In this document: positions 1-8,083 of the stretch, one piece after another | Numbering within the stretch: the stretch's first letter is position 1 | Layout of the letters: the number at the start of each line of letters is the position of its first letter | Source of the DNA: Phaeobacter sp. G2 | GTDB lineage: Bacteria > Pseudomonadota > Alphaproteobacteria > Rhodobacterales > Rhodobacteraceae | Reading direction: 5' to 3' | Assembly (NCBI GenBank): GCA_025163595.1 | Contig: CP104100.1 | Location: forward strand, 496,001-560,000 | Length of the DNA stretch: 64,000 nucleotides | The notes under the pieces: generated by a model | Databases searched by the model: none | The model's input: the letters and a program-made list of their open reading frames with translations, nothing else | Told to the model about the DNA's origin: nothing | Position numbers and translations under genes: made by a program

Positions 1-1
1 C

Positions 2-403
2 AGCGTCTGGGGCAAGCGGTTCCTGGGCGGGCAGCCGCCGCTAATGAATGCGCTGGGGATGGTGACTGGCAGCACCGTGCTGATGCTGCCTGTGGCCCTA
101 TACGTCGAGGGCGTGCCTCAGTTGGACCTGTCCGTTGAGGTCTGGGGCGCGGTGATCGGGGTTTCGGTGCTGTCGACGGCACTGGCCTATCTGATGTATT
201 TCGAGATCCTGCGCCGGGCGGGATCGGCCAATCTGATGTTGGTGACGCTGCTGATCCCGCCGGTGGCGGTCAGCCTGGGGGCCGGAGTTCTGGGGGAACA
301 AATCAGTCCCGAAGCTGTGCTTGGCTTTGGCATTATCGGGCTGGGGCTGATTGTCACCGATGGCCGCCTGCCCAGAAGGGTGCTGGGCAGGCGGCAGGCA
401 TGA
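2..403 (+). CDS. EamA/DMT-family permease, C-terminal part
   Basis: The reading frame is open from the first base of the window, so the true start lies upstream and only about the last 133 residues are visible. The protein is very hydrophobic, with about four membrane segments, including a typical last helix pair of the 10-TM drug/metabolite exporter family (residues rich in G, L, I, V, and an ALAYLMYFEIL stretch). It ends in a short basic cytoplasmic tail (RRVLGRRQ). Members of the family export amino acids, metabolites or drugs across the inner membrane; the substrate cannot be told from this fragment. It converges on maiA with only one base between the stop codons. Confidence 0.8.
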   Translation, partial: SVWGKRFLGGQPPLMNALGMVTGSTVLMLPVALYVEGVPQLDLSVEVWGAVIGVSVLSTALAYLMYFEILRRAGSANLMLVTLLIPPVAVSLGAGVLGEQISPEAVLGFGIIGLGLIVTDGRLPRRVLGRRQA

Positions 404-404
404 T

Positions 405-1046
405 CTAGCTGGCGGCGTGTACCGCATCGGGGTGGGCCCCGGCAAAGGCGGGATGCGCCGCGCAGGCAGCCTCGGCCGCCAGAATGCGCGGCATGTCGGA
501 AAAGTCTGCCCCCCAGCGCCGGGCATTGTAAAGCTGCGGCATCAGGCAGATATCGGCCAGGCCGGGCGTGGTGCCGGTGCAATAGGGGGTCTGTTCATAG
601 GCCCCTAACAGGGTCTCAAAGGCCTGCAGACCGGGGCGGATGAAATGCACCATCCAGTCAGCGGGCATGCCCGGGGCGCCACCTGACAGCTGGGTCGCGT
701 GTTTGGCCACCTGCAGGTTGCAGACCGGATGCAGATCCACCGCAATCGAATGTGCCAGCGCCTGGGCCTGCACCCGTGCGGCGGGGTCTTTGGGCAAGAG
801 GCCAAGATCACGCGTCTGATCCAGGTAGTCCAGAATGGCCAGCGACTGAGTCATCCGCAGACCGTCGATTTCCAGCACCGGAACAAAGCCCTGCGGGTTG
901 CGGGCCAGGTGTTCGGGGCTTTTGTGCTCCCCCTTGACCAGATCCACGGTGATCGACTGATAGTCGATGCCTGCAAGGTTCAGCGCAATGCGCAAACGGT
1001 AGCTGGCAGAGGAGCGCCAATAGTCGAAGAGAACGGTGTCGTGCAT
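405..1046 (-). CDS. maiA: Maleylacetoacetate isomerase (zeta-class GST)
   Basis: Glutathione-dependent isomerase converting maleylacetoacetate to fumarylacetoacetate, the step between HmgA and FahA in homogentisate breakdown. The N-terminal thioredoxin-like domain carries the zeta-class active-site serine region SSAS at residues 12-15, followed by YRLRIAL; residues 85-213 form the helical GST domain. Length (213) is normal. I chose ATG at 1046, which has AGGAA about nine bases upstream, over the GTG one codon earlier. It is the last gene of the minus-strand hmgA operon, 90 bases after the VOC gene, and context supports the isomerase role over a generic GST. Confidence 0.9.
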   Translation of the reverse strand: MHDTVLFDYWRSSASYRLRIALNLAGIDYQSITVDLVKGEHKSPEHLARNPQGFVPVLEIDGLRMTQSLAILDYLDQTRDLGLLPKDPAARVQAQALAHSIAVDLHPVCNLQVAKHATQLSGGAPGMPADWMVHFIRPGLQAFETLLGAYEQTPYCTGTTPGLADICLMPQLYNARRWGADFSDMPRILAAEAACAAHPAFAGAHPDAVHAAS

Positions 1047-1139
1047 CACTGATCTTTCCTGAAAAAGGGTCTAACAAGGGAAAATGGGCAGCCGAAGAGT
1101 TTCCGGTTGCCCATTGTAAGTCAATCTTTAGCTGGGCGC

Positions 1140-1682
1140 TCAGACGTCGTTCAGCTCTTTGGCATGCAGCCAGTCGGCGTGTTTGGGGGCTTTCTTGGTC
1201 TTGGACCATTCCTCCAGCATGTCCCATTTCACCGCGTCGAGTTTTGCCAGCAGCGCCTCTTCTTTGGGGTCTGGGCAGGCCAGTTCCACCCGATGACCAT
1301 TGGGATCAAAGAAGTAGATCGAGTGGAAGATCGAGTGATCGGTGACGCCCAGAACCTCAACGCCATTGGCTTCCAGATGGTCTTTGAATTCGATCAGGGT
1401 CTCGCGGTCCTTGACCTTGAAGGCGATGTGCTGAACCCAGATCGGCGTGTTGGGGTCGCGGCCCATTTCGGGTTTGGTGGGCAGCTCAAAAAACGCCAGC
1501 ACGTTGCCGTTGCCTGCATCCATGAAGATATGCATGTAGGGGTCGGGCTCGTGGGTGGAGGGCACGTGGTCCTCGGCGATGGCCAGCACAAAGTCCATCT
1601 TGAGCATCTGGTTGTACCACTCGACAGTCTGTTTGGCGTCTTTGCAGCGATAGGCGACGTGGTGGATTTGTTCGATTTTCAC
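1140..1682 (-). CDS. VOC (glyoxalase/dioxygenase fold) protein
   Basis: A 180-residue vicinal-oxygen-chelate protein made of two beta-alpha-beta3 modules. Candidate metal ligands in the family's usual spacing are His8, Glu66, His85 and Glu133 (in the RVELA motif). It starts at GTG: AGGAGG lies seven bases upstream and the GTGA overlaps the stop of the DUF2783 gene, so translation is coupled. Such proteins are ring-cleaving dioxygenases, isomerases or glyoxalases. Its place among homogentisate genes suggests it acts on an aromatic or ring-opened intermediate, but the substrate is not readable from the sequence. It is far too short to be 4-hydroxyphenylpyruvate dioxygenase. Confidence 0.85.
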   Translation of the reverse strand: MKIEQIHHVAYRCKDAKQTVEWYNQMLKMDFVLAIAEDHVPSTHEPDPYMHIFMDAGNGNVLAFFELPTKPEMGRDPNTPIWVQHIAFKVKDRETLIEFKDHLEANGVEVLGVTDHSIFHSIYFFDPNGHRVELACPDPKEEALLAKLDAVKWDMLEEWSKTKKAPKHADWLHAKELNDV

Positions 1683-1891
1683 GAGGGGTCCTCCTCTTTG
1701 GTGAGCGCGGCCGCAGCCAGCGCCTGTTTCAGGATCGCGCGGTCTCCGATGTGGTTGGCCAGCACCAACAGCAGACGGGCGTTGAATGCCTCGCTGTCGG
1801 CGGTGTCGCGCCCCTCATGGGCGGCCAGAAGATCTGCATAGAAATCATCGGCGCCGTTGATATTTGGGGTCAGGATCAGGGTATCAGACAT
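1679..1891 (-). CDS. Small DUF2783-like protein
   Basis: A 70-residue acidic helical protein that I match to the DUF2783 family, small proteins often encoded beside flavoprotein monooxygenases. No catalytic motif is visible; the central part (LLAAHEGR...ARLLLVLANHIGD) looks like two amphipathic helices. I chose ATG at 1891 because AAGGAG sits nine bases before it; the GTG at 1900 would touch that ribosome site directly. The coding region overlaps the VOC gene start by four bases and begins six bases after the upstream flavoprotein stop. The tight coupling suggests it is a partner or stabilising subunit of that flavoprotein, which is inference. Confidence 0.75.
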   Translation of the reverse strand: MSDTLILTPNINGADDFYADLLAAHEGRDTADSEAFNARLLLVLANHIGDRAILKQALAAAALTKEEDPS

Positions 1892-1896
1892 AGGGG

Positions 1897-3510
1897 TCAC
1901 TCCTTGCCCACCGCGCGGCGGATGGCGGCGCGGAACTGGTTGTCATCAAACGAGGGGCGGCGGGCGGCGACATGCTGATCCGGGCGGATCAGATAGACGC
2001 CGCTGTCATTATCGCCCAGATAGCGCTCTTTCAGGGCCAGGGTCTTGTCGTCCTTCACTGACAGCGCCAGACGTTTGACGGTAATGCCTGCCTCTTCGAT
2101 TTCATCGGGGGCATCGGCATCAATGGTTAGCAGAACAAAGTCATTGCCCAGTTTTGACAGCAGGAAGCCCTCCCCCAACGGCGCATCCGGGCATGCCGAT
2201 CCAGGGCGGCTGCGCGCAGGCCCATCCATCAGCGCATCGGCTGAGTTCAGCGTTGAGCCATCATAGGTGCAGGGCACTGACAGGCGGCCAGAATTCACCA
2301 GCGGGCGGGCAAATTCGTGGTGTTCGCTCAGATCCAGAACCGCGTCGCGCAGCAGGCGGGACATTTCCGATTTTGGCGTGATGAAATCGGTGGAGCGGCT
2401 GGAGTTGAGGATATTTTCCTCGGCCCCATGCACCCGCTCCTGGTCGTAGCTGTCGAGCAGGCTGTCGGGGGCTTTGCCCTCCATCACTAGTTTTAGCTTC
2501 CAGATCAGGTTGTCGGTGTCCTGCAGGCCAGAGTTGGCCCCACGGGCCCCAAAGGGCGAGACCTGATGCGCGGCGTCACCGGCAAACAACACGCGGCCAT
2601 GGCGGAACTGTTCCATCCGGCGGCACTGGAAGGTGTAGATCGAGACCCACTCCAGCTCAAACTCCACCTCTTCGCCCAGCATCGCCTTGAGGCGCGGAAT
2701 GACATTCTCGGGGCGTTTTTCCCGTTCTTTGTCGATGTCCCAGCCCAGCTGCAGATCAATGCGCCAGACGCCGTCGGGTTGCTTGTGCAGCAGCGCCGAC
2801 TGGCCTTTGTTGAAGGGCGGATCGAACCAGAACCAGCGCTCGGTGGGGAAATCGGCCTCCATCACCACATCGGCGATCAGGAAGTTGTCCTCAAAGACGC
2901 GTCCGACAAAATCCAGCCCCAGCATCCGGCGGGTGGGCGAGTTGGCACCGTCACAGGCGATCATCCAATCCGCTTCCAGGTTATAGGAGCCTTCGGGGGT
3001 GTCGACCTCCAGCGTCACATGATCGGGATGGGTACCGATTGCCGAGACCTTGTTGCGGCCGCGGATTTCGATCGGCGCACCCTGGGCCTGCAGCTCGCGC
3101 ACCCGGTCAACGAGATACTCTTCGAAATAATATTGCTGCAAATTGATGAAGGCCGGGCGTTTGTGGCCCTCCTCTGGCAGCAGGTCAAAATCATAGACCT
3201 GGCGGTCATCAAAGAAGACCTTGCCCTTGTTCCACAAAACCCCCTTATCGACCATCGGCTGGCCACAGCCGAGCCGGTCCAGGATCTCTAGCGGGCGTTT
3301 GGCAAAGCAGATGGCGCGGGAGCCAAAGCTTACCTTGTCATTCTCATCAAGGACCACCACCTCGATGCCTTCCTGCGCCAGTTCAATTGCTGCCGCCAGG
3401 CCAACGGGGCCGGCGCCAATCACCACCACTTTGCGGCGCACTGGCGCCCCGGCATCCTGATCCTCATGGCGGGCATAAGGATACATCGGGACTTCAAAGA
3501 TCTTGTTCAT
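1897..3510 (-). CDS. FAD-dependent aromatic hydroxylase (MhpA/PheA type)
   Basis: A 537-residue class A flavoprotein monooxygenase of the PheA/TfdB/MhpA group, which hydroxylates aromatic rings with NAD(P)H and oxygen. The FAD-binding GAGPVG is at residues 32-37, followed by the long Rossmann helix; the second FAD motif RVLFAGDAAHQVSP lies near residue 310, and a thioredoxin-like C-terminal domain follows. I start at ATG 3510 (GGGAGGAGACCAG upstream) rather than the in-frame codon nine residues earlier. It sits in the homogentisate operon directly before DUF2783 and VOC genes. The substrate is unknown; hydroxylation of a phenolic acid feeding or draining homogentisate is plausible. Confidence 0.88.
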   Translation of the reverse strand: MNKIFEVPMYPYARHEDQDAGAPVRRKVVVIGAGPVGLAAAIELAQEGIEVVVLDENDKVSFGSRAICFAKRPLEILDRLGCGQPMVDKGVLWNKGKVFFDDRQVYDFDLLPEEGHKRPAFINLQQYYFEEYLVDRVRELQAQGAPIEIRGRNKVSAIGTHPDHVTLEVDTPEGSYNLEADWMIACDGANSPTRRMLGLDFVGRVFEDNFLIADVVMEADFPTERWFWFDPPFNKGQSALLHKQPDGVWRIDLQLGWDIDKEREKRPENVIPRLKAMLGEEVEFELEWVSIYTFQCRRMEQFRHGRVLFAGDAAHQVSPFGARGANSGLQDTDNLIWKLKLVMEGKAPDSLLDSYDQERVHGAEENILNSSRSTDFITPKSEMSRLLRDAVLDLSEHHEFARPLVNSGRLSVPCTYDGSTLNSADALMDGPARSRPGSACPDAPLGEGFLLSKLGNDFVLLTIDADAPDEIEEAGITVKRLALSVKDDKTLALKERYLGDNDSGVYLIRPDQHVAARRPSFDDNQFRAAIRRAVGKE

Positions 3511-3699
3511 CTGGTCTCCTCCCAAAGGGGGTGCCAACCGGAGGATCTGATCGGCACAGCTTCTCTGTTTCCCGGCAGTGCAGTGCCGGGAGGATGTGAG
3601 TATCGTTTCACATGTTTTTGTTGGGCGGCACGATCTGGATCAAAGCGCCCGGAGTTCGTAATCGGACCGGCTTGGCCTGAGCTGCCAGTGGGTGCGATC

Positions 3700-3730
3700 T
3701 TGAAAGCCCCCGCTGTTTGGGGGCTTTCAA
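3700..3730 (-). terminator. Strong hairpin inside the homogentisate operon
   Basis: A perfect 12-base-pair inverted repeat (TTGAAAGCCCCC, seven-base loop, GGGGGCTTTCAA) lies ten bases after the MBL gene stop. There is no T-run on the minus strand, so it may be an attenuator or a processing/stability element that separates hmgA-fahA-MBL from the flavoprotein-DUF2783-VOC-maiA half, rather than a full stop. Confidence 0.5.
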
Positions 3731-3740
3731 AAGGTGGGGA

Positions 3741-4691
3741 TCAGCCTTGCAGTGCAGCCCACATTTCCAGATCGCGTTCGGCGGTCCAGATGCGAGGGGT
3801 ATCAATGCCACGGGCTTCGTCAAAGGCGCGGGCGACGTTGAAGGGCAGGCAATGCTCGTAGATTGCATAGTCCTTGAACTTGGGGTCACACTCGGCGCGC
3901 ACCGCATCCCAGGCCTCTTTCAGGGTGCCGTTGCGGGCCGCGACACGGGCGGCGGGGCGATAGGTGCTTTCGACAAAATCGCGGGTGTTTTCGATCGCCG
4001 CGTTGACCATTTCCTTGCCAACCAGCGCGTCGCCGCGACCGGGGGCAATGGCGTCCACGTCAAAGGCGGCGATATTGTCCAGGGTGTCCCCCCAGTCGCT
4101 GAAGTGACCGTCCCCGCAATAGCAGGCAGAGTGGTATTCAACGATGTCACCGGTGAACATCACGTTTTCATCCGGCACATGCACAACGATGTCACCCGCC
4201 GTATGGGCGCGGCCCAGATGCATCAGGTCGACGCGGCGGTTGCCCAGATAGACGGTCATGTCCTCGCTAAAGGTGGTGGTGGGGAAGGTCAGGCCGGGAA
4301 TGCTCTCGTGGCCTTCAAACAGGCGCGGGAAACGCTGGAATTCGCTGTCCCAGTCTTCCTGGCCCCGTTCCACCACCATGGCGCGGGCGGCGTCGCCCAT
4401 GATCACCTGACCAGCACCAAAGGCCGAGGCCCCCAGCACCCGCACAGCGTGATAATGGGTCAGCACCACATGGCTGATGGGTTTGTCGGTCACCGAGCGC
4501 ACGCATTCGATCACCTTGTTGGCCAGACGGGGTGTCGCCTGAGCCTCAATAATCATCACAGAGTCATCGCCGACGATAACACCAGAGTTGGGGTCGCCCT
4601 CGGCGGTGAAGGCATAGATATCCTTGCCCACTTCGCTAAAGGTGATTTTCTTTTCGCTCATGTCCCCTTGGGACGCAAATGCCTTGGCCAT
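3741..4691 (-). CDS. MBL-fold hydrolase-like protein with altered metal motif
   Basis: A 316-residue metallo-beta-lactamase-fold protein: beta strands up to residue 75, the metal loop THYHAVRV at 78-85, a later LGRAHTAGD and FTGDIVEY, which match the family's third His and bridging Asp positions. The canonical HxHxDH motif is broken: the Asp and last His are replaced by Val83 and Arg84, so the second metal site is probably lost. ATG 4691 has AAGGA seven bases upstream. It lies between fahA and the flavoprotein gene in the homogentisate operon. A thioesterase- or lactonase-like role is possible; no substrate can be assigned. Confidence 0.85.
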   Translation of the reverse strand: MAKAFASQGDMSEKKITFSEVGKDIYAFTAEGDPNSGVIVGDDSVMIIEAQATPRLANKVIECVRSVTDKPISHVVLTHYHAVRVLGASAFGAGQVIMGDAARAMVVERGQEDWDSEFQRFPRLFEGHESIPGLTFPTTTFSEDMTVYLGNRRVDLMHLGRAHTAGDIVVHVPDENVMFTGDIVEYHSACYCGDGHFSDWGDTLDNIAAFDVDAIAPGRGDALVGKEMVNAAIENTRDFVESTYRPAARVAARNGTLKEAWDAVRAECDPKFKDYAIYEHCLPFNVARAFDEARGIDTPRIWTAERDLEMWAALQG

Positions 4692-4712
4692 GTTATTATC
4701 CTTTTTCGGGTG

Positions 4713-4736
4713 CCAGAGGCTTCAAACCGCCTCTGG
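4713..4736 (-). terminator. Intergenic hairpin between fahA and the MBL gene
   Basis: An eight-base-pair stem (CCAGAGGC / GCCTCTGG) with an eight-base loop, located in the 68-base gap after the fahA stop. On the minus strand no T-run follows. It may protect or partially terminate the fahA transcript. Confidence 0.35.
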
Positions 4737-4759
4737 TAGAAATGTTTCGAACGACGGGG

Positions 4760-6022
4760 TTATTTGGCTGCGGGCCAGACCTTGGCGGGCAGGATCTTGC
4801 CGGTACAATCACCAAAGCCAATGGTGAAACCATCGCCACGGGCATTGCCGCGCAGGGTCAGGGTGTCGCCATCCTCGATAAAGCCACGGCTCTCGCCGGT
4901 CTCCAGGGTAAAGGGCTCACGCCCGGCCCAGCTCAACTCCATCAACGATCCATACTCAGACCGCTCCGCGCCGGAAATGGTGCCAGACCCCAACAGATCC
5001 CCGGTGTTCATCTCGCAGCCACCAATGGCATGATGGCACAGCTGCTCCGCTGCTGAGAAATACATCCGGTTGTAGTTGGTCTTGGAGATCGCCGTGGCCG
5101 TCGCCGCGCCTTCGGGCTGCATCAGCACCTCTAGCTCGATATCATACAAGCCATCCTTGCTGCCCTCCAGATAGGGCAGCAGCTCTTTCTCGCGGGCAGG
5201 GGTAGGGGCACGGAAGCTTTCCAGCGCCGCCGCGGTGACGATCCAGGGCGAAATCGAGGTGCCAAAGGCTTTGCCCTGGAACGGCCCCAGCGGCTGGTAT
5301 TCCCAGCCCTGAATGTCGCGGGCCGACCAGTCGTTCAGCAGCACATAGCCAAAGATCATCGCATCGGCTTCATCCACGGTGATGGGCTGGCCAAATTCGG
5401 ATCCGGTGCCAACAATGGCGCCCATTTCCAGCTCGATATCCAGACGTTTGCTGGGCCCAAAGGAGGGCATCTCAGCGTCCGGCGCCTTGGTTTGGCCATT
5501 GGGGCGATGAATTGGCGTGCCAGAAACCACAACAGAGGAGGCGCGGCCATTGTAGCCAATAGGAATATGCAGCCAGTTGGCAGGCAGATCCGGCGAGCCC
5601 CGCAGGATCGCCCCCATGTTTTTGGCGTGCTGCATGCCGGCATAAAAATCGGTATATTCTGCCACTGCCATGGGCATGTGCAGCTCGGCCTCTGCCTGGG
5701 CCGTCAACAGCGGCTCCAGCTTGGCTTGCTCAGCCGCGCCTTCGGCCAACAGCGCCGTCAGGCGTGCGCGCAGGGCGGCCCAAACGGCAGGCCCTTCTTC
5801 CATCATCTCGTTCCAGAAGGGCATTTCAAACAGCGGATAATCCGCCAGCTGCAACAGACCCGCCTCTTCGGCGGCCTGGCAGTCGAGGATCATATCACCA
5901 ATCGCCACACCACAGCGCGGATCGCTATCGGCGGTAGAGAAAACGCCATAGGGCAGGTTGTTCAGGGGAAAGGGATGCGCGGCGTCATTGGCCGAGCTCA
6001 CCCAGGATTTCAGAAGCGGCAT
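4760..6022 (-). CDS. fahA: Fumarylacetoacetase
   Basis: Hydrolyses fumarylacetoacetate to fumarate and acetoacetate, the last step of homogentisate catabolism. The 420-residue length fits the family. The catalytic region is DFYAGMQHAKNMGAILRG (Asp metal ligand and the active-site His), followed by the metal-binding LDIELEMG and NDWSARDIQGWEYQPLGPF segments. ATG 6022 was chosen because GGAGG lies five bases before it; seven in-frame residues upstream have no ribosome site. It follows hmgA by 132 bases on the same strand and precedes the MBL gene. Confidence 0.95.
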   Translation of the reverse strand: MPLLKSWVSSANDAAHPFPLNNLPYGVFSTADSDPRCGVAIGDMILDCQAAEEAGLLQLADYPLFEMPFWNEMMEEGPAVWAALRARLTALLAEGAAEQAKLEPLLTAQAEAELHMPMAVAEYTDFYAGMQHAKNMGAILRGSPDLPANWLHIPIGYNGRASSVVVSGTPIHRPNGQTKAPDAEMPSFGPSKRLDIELEMGAIVGTGSEFGQPITVDEADAMIFGYVLLNDWSARDIQGWEYQPLGPFQGKAFGTSISPWIVTAAALESFRAPTPAREKELLPYLEGSKDGLYDIELEVLMQPEGAATATAISKTNYNRMYFSAAEQLCHHAIGGCEMNTGDLLGSGTISGAERSEYGSLMELSWAGREPFTLETGESRGFIEDGDTLTLRGNARGDGFTIGFGDCTGKILPAKVWPAAK

Positions 6023-6090
6023 AAAGCCTCCAGTCGGTTGCAAGATCCGCAGATCTCATTTCATCTTTCCGGAAATACCTCCGGGGGTGA

Positions 6091-6128
6091 ATGGGCCCAA
6101 AGGGCCCAGAGGGGGGCAGCGCCCCCTT
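6091..6128 (-). terminator. Nested GC hairpins between hmgA and fahA
   Basis: Two adjacent hairpins fill part of the hmgA-fahA gap: GGGCCC-aaa-GGGCCC at about 6093-6107 and a G6/C5-rich stem at 6110-6128. A T-run (GTTTTT) follows on the plus strand only. Within a minus-strand operon this looks like an attenuation or mRNA-processing site; it could also be a family-wide palindromic intergenic repeat. Confidence 0.35.
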
Positions 6129-6154
6129 CTGTTTTTACTTGCTCTACCCGCAGC

Positions 6155-7510
6155 CTATTTCAAGCCGGGGGTGCCGTCGAATTTCTTCTCAATGTCACTC
6201 CAGCAATCGATGTAATCGTCCTGCAGCGGCGCTTCCTTGGCGGCAAAGGCGGTCAGATGCTGCGGAAAGCGGGTCTCAAACATGAAGGACATGGTGTTTT
6301 CCAGCTTCTCCGGCCCAAGGTTGGAGTTCGAGGCGCCTTCAAAGGCGTTCTTGTCCGGTCCGTGCGGGATCATCATATTGTGCAGCGACATGCCGCCGGG
6401 GACAAACCCCTTTGGCTTGGCGTCATACTGCCCGTAGATGTTGCCCATCAGCTCGGACATGATGTTCTTGTGATACCAGGGCGGACGGAAGGTGTTTTCA
6501 GCCACCATCCAGCGGTCGCGGAACAGGACAAAGTCGATATTGGCGGTTCCGGGCACCCCCGATGGCGCTGTCAGCACGGTAAAGATCGACGGATCCGGGT
6601 GATCAAACAGAATGGCGCCGACCGGGCAGTAGGTCCTTAGGTCATATTTATAGGGCGCATAGTTGCCGTGCCAGGCCACCACATCCAGCGGCGACTGGCC
6701 GATCTTGGTCTCATGGAACTGACCACACCATTTCACCGTCAGGGTCGAAGCTACCTCGCGGTCCTCATAGGCCGCCACCGGCGCTTTGAAATCTCGCGGA
6801 TTGGCCATGCAGTTGGCGCCAATGGGGCCACGGCCGGGCAGTTCAAATTTCTGACCGTAGTTTTCGCAGACAAAGCCACGGGCCGGGCCTTCCAGAACCT
6901 CGACCCGGTAGACCAGGCCTCGGGGAATGATGGCGATTTCCTGCGGTTCCAGATCAATAATGCCCAGCTCGGTGGCAAAGCGCAGACGGCCCTCCTGTGG
7001 CACCACCAAGAGCTCGGAATCGGCGGAAAAGAAATAGCTGTCGACCATGCTTTCGGTGACCAGATAGACATGGCTGGCCATGCCGACCTGGGTGTTCACA
7101 TCCCCGGCGGTGGTCATGGTCTTCATCCCGGTGAGCCAGGTCAGGGCCGCGCCATCATGGGCCACCGGGTCCCAGCGATACTGGCCCAGGCTGGCCACAT
7201 CAGGGTCCACATGCGGCGCCGATTTCCAGTAGGGCAGGTCGATTTTGCTGTAGCGATGCGAATGCTTCACCGAGGGACGGATACGATAGCACCAGGTGCG
7301 CTCGGGGGGATCGGCGGTAAAGGCGGTGCCTGACAGCTGCTCGCCATAAAGACCGTAGTTACATTTCTGCGGGCTGTTCATACCCTGTGGCATGGCACCG
7401 GGCAGGACCTCTGATTCAAAATCATTGCCAAAGCCGGGCATATAGCCTTCGTGCGGGCCGGCAAGAGAGGGGGCCTGGATCATCTGGTGGGGATCAGCAG
7501 CTTTGTTCAT
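6155..7510 (-). CDS. hmgA: Homogentisate 1,2-dioxygenase
   Basis: Non-haem iron ring-cleaving enzyme that opens homogentisate to maleylacetoacetate. The 451-residue protein has the family hallmark N-terminus ([12 protein letters not shown]) and the iron-ligand region [14 protein letters not shown] (His and Glu) followed about 30 residues later by [15 protein letters not shown] (third ligand His). I start at ATG 7510, preceded by AAGGAG; the frame stays open further upstream but would run into the divergent MarR gene start. First gene of the minus-strand operon that ends with maiA; its promoter must lie in the 70 bases shared with the MarR gene. Confidence 0.97.
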   Translation of the reverse strand: MNKAADPHQMIQAPSLAGPHEGYMPGFGNDFESEVLPGAMPQGMNSPQKCNYGLYGEQLSGTAFTADPPERTWCYRIRPSVKHSHRYSKIDLPYWKSAPHVDPDVASLGQYRWDPVAHDGAALTWLTGMKTMTTAGDVNTQVGMASHVYLVTESMVDSYFFSADSELLVVPQEGRLRFATELGIIDLEPQEIAIIPRGLVYRVEVLEGPARGFVCENYGQKFELPGRGPIGANCMANPRDFKAPVAAYEDREVASTLTVKWCGQFHETKIGQSPLDVVAWHGNYAPYKYDLRTYCPVGAILFDHPDPSIFTVLTAPSGVPGTANIDFVLFRDRWMVAENTFRPPWYHKNIMSELMGNIYGQYDAKPKGFVPGGMSLHNMMIPHGPDKNAFEGASNSNLGPEKLENTMSFMFETRFPQHLTAFAAKEAPLQDDYIDCWSDIEKKFDGTPGLK

Positions 7511-7542
7511 GTCGCGCGCTCCTTTTCTACTTGCGGAATTAA

Positions 7543-7560
7543 TAGTTGTTTTTGTAACTA
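7543..7560. promoter_or_regulatory. Candidate MarR operator between hmgA and marR
   Basis: TAGTT and AACTA half-sites flank an eight-base spacer, in the only AT-rich part of the 70-base gap between two divergent genes. MarR proteins usually bind such imperfect palindromes next to their own start, so this is the most likely site for auto-control and control of hmgA. No footprint can be inferred beyond position and symmetry. Confidence 0.4.
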
Positions 7561-7580
7561 ACAAGGGCAAGGAGAGCCCC

Positions 7581-8063
7581 ATGACTGAAAAAGATGATTT
7601 TTCGCTGCAAGATTTTCTGCCCTTTTTATTGAACCGGGCGGCAGAGGAATCTTCGCTGGCCTTTCAGGCCCATTACAAAAACCGCTATGGTATGCTGCGC
7701 AATGAATGGCGGGTGCTGTTTCATCTGGGCATCTTTGGGCAAATGACCGCCCGCGATATCGGTGAGCGGGCCAAGATCCATAAAACCAAGATCAGCCGAG
7801 CCGTGGCCAAGCTGGCGGAACGTCGATTCGTGTCCCGCAGCCGGGATGAAAAGGACCGCCGCTCGGAACATTTGCGGCTTACCCCGGCGGGCGAAGCAGC
7901 CTATCGTGATCTGCGCGCCGAAGCGCAAAGCTATGATGGGATGCTCGCGGAGCGTTTCACGCCAGAAGAGGTGGCACTGCTGCGGCGCATGTTGCGGCAG
8001 CTGGCTGGGATCGAGTATCCCCTGCCAAAAGATATGCCGCAAAGCCAGGCGCAGGGCGGGTAG
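7581..8063 (+). CDS. MarR-family regulator of the homogentisate operon
   Basis: A 160-residue winged-helix regulator. The segment from about residue 45 to 105 ([61 protein letters not shown]) shows the MarR helix-turn-helix and the basic wing with the DRR signature. ATG 7581 has AAGGAGAG seven bases upstream; an in-frame upstream start would overlap hmgA. It is divergent from hmgA, so control of homogentisate degradation, with a pathway aromatic as effector, is the natural inference. It is followed 20 bases later by the cyclase gene. Confidence 0.9.
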   Translation: MTEKDDFSLQDFLPFLLNRAAEESSLAFQAHYKNRYGMLRNEWRVLFHLGIFGQMTARDIGERAKIHKTKISRAVAKLAERRFVSRSRDEKDRRSEHLRLTPAGEAAYRDLRAEAQSYDGMLAERFTPEEVALLRRMLRQLAGIEYPLPKDMPQSQAQGG

Positions 8064-8083
8064 AGCTGATACAGAAAGGCCGG

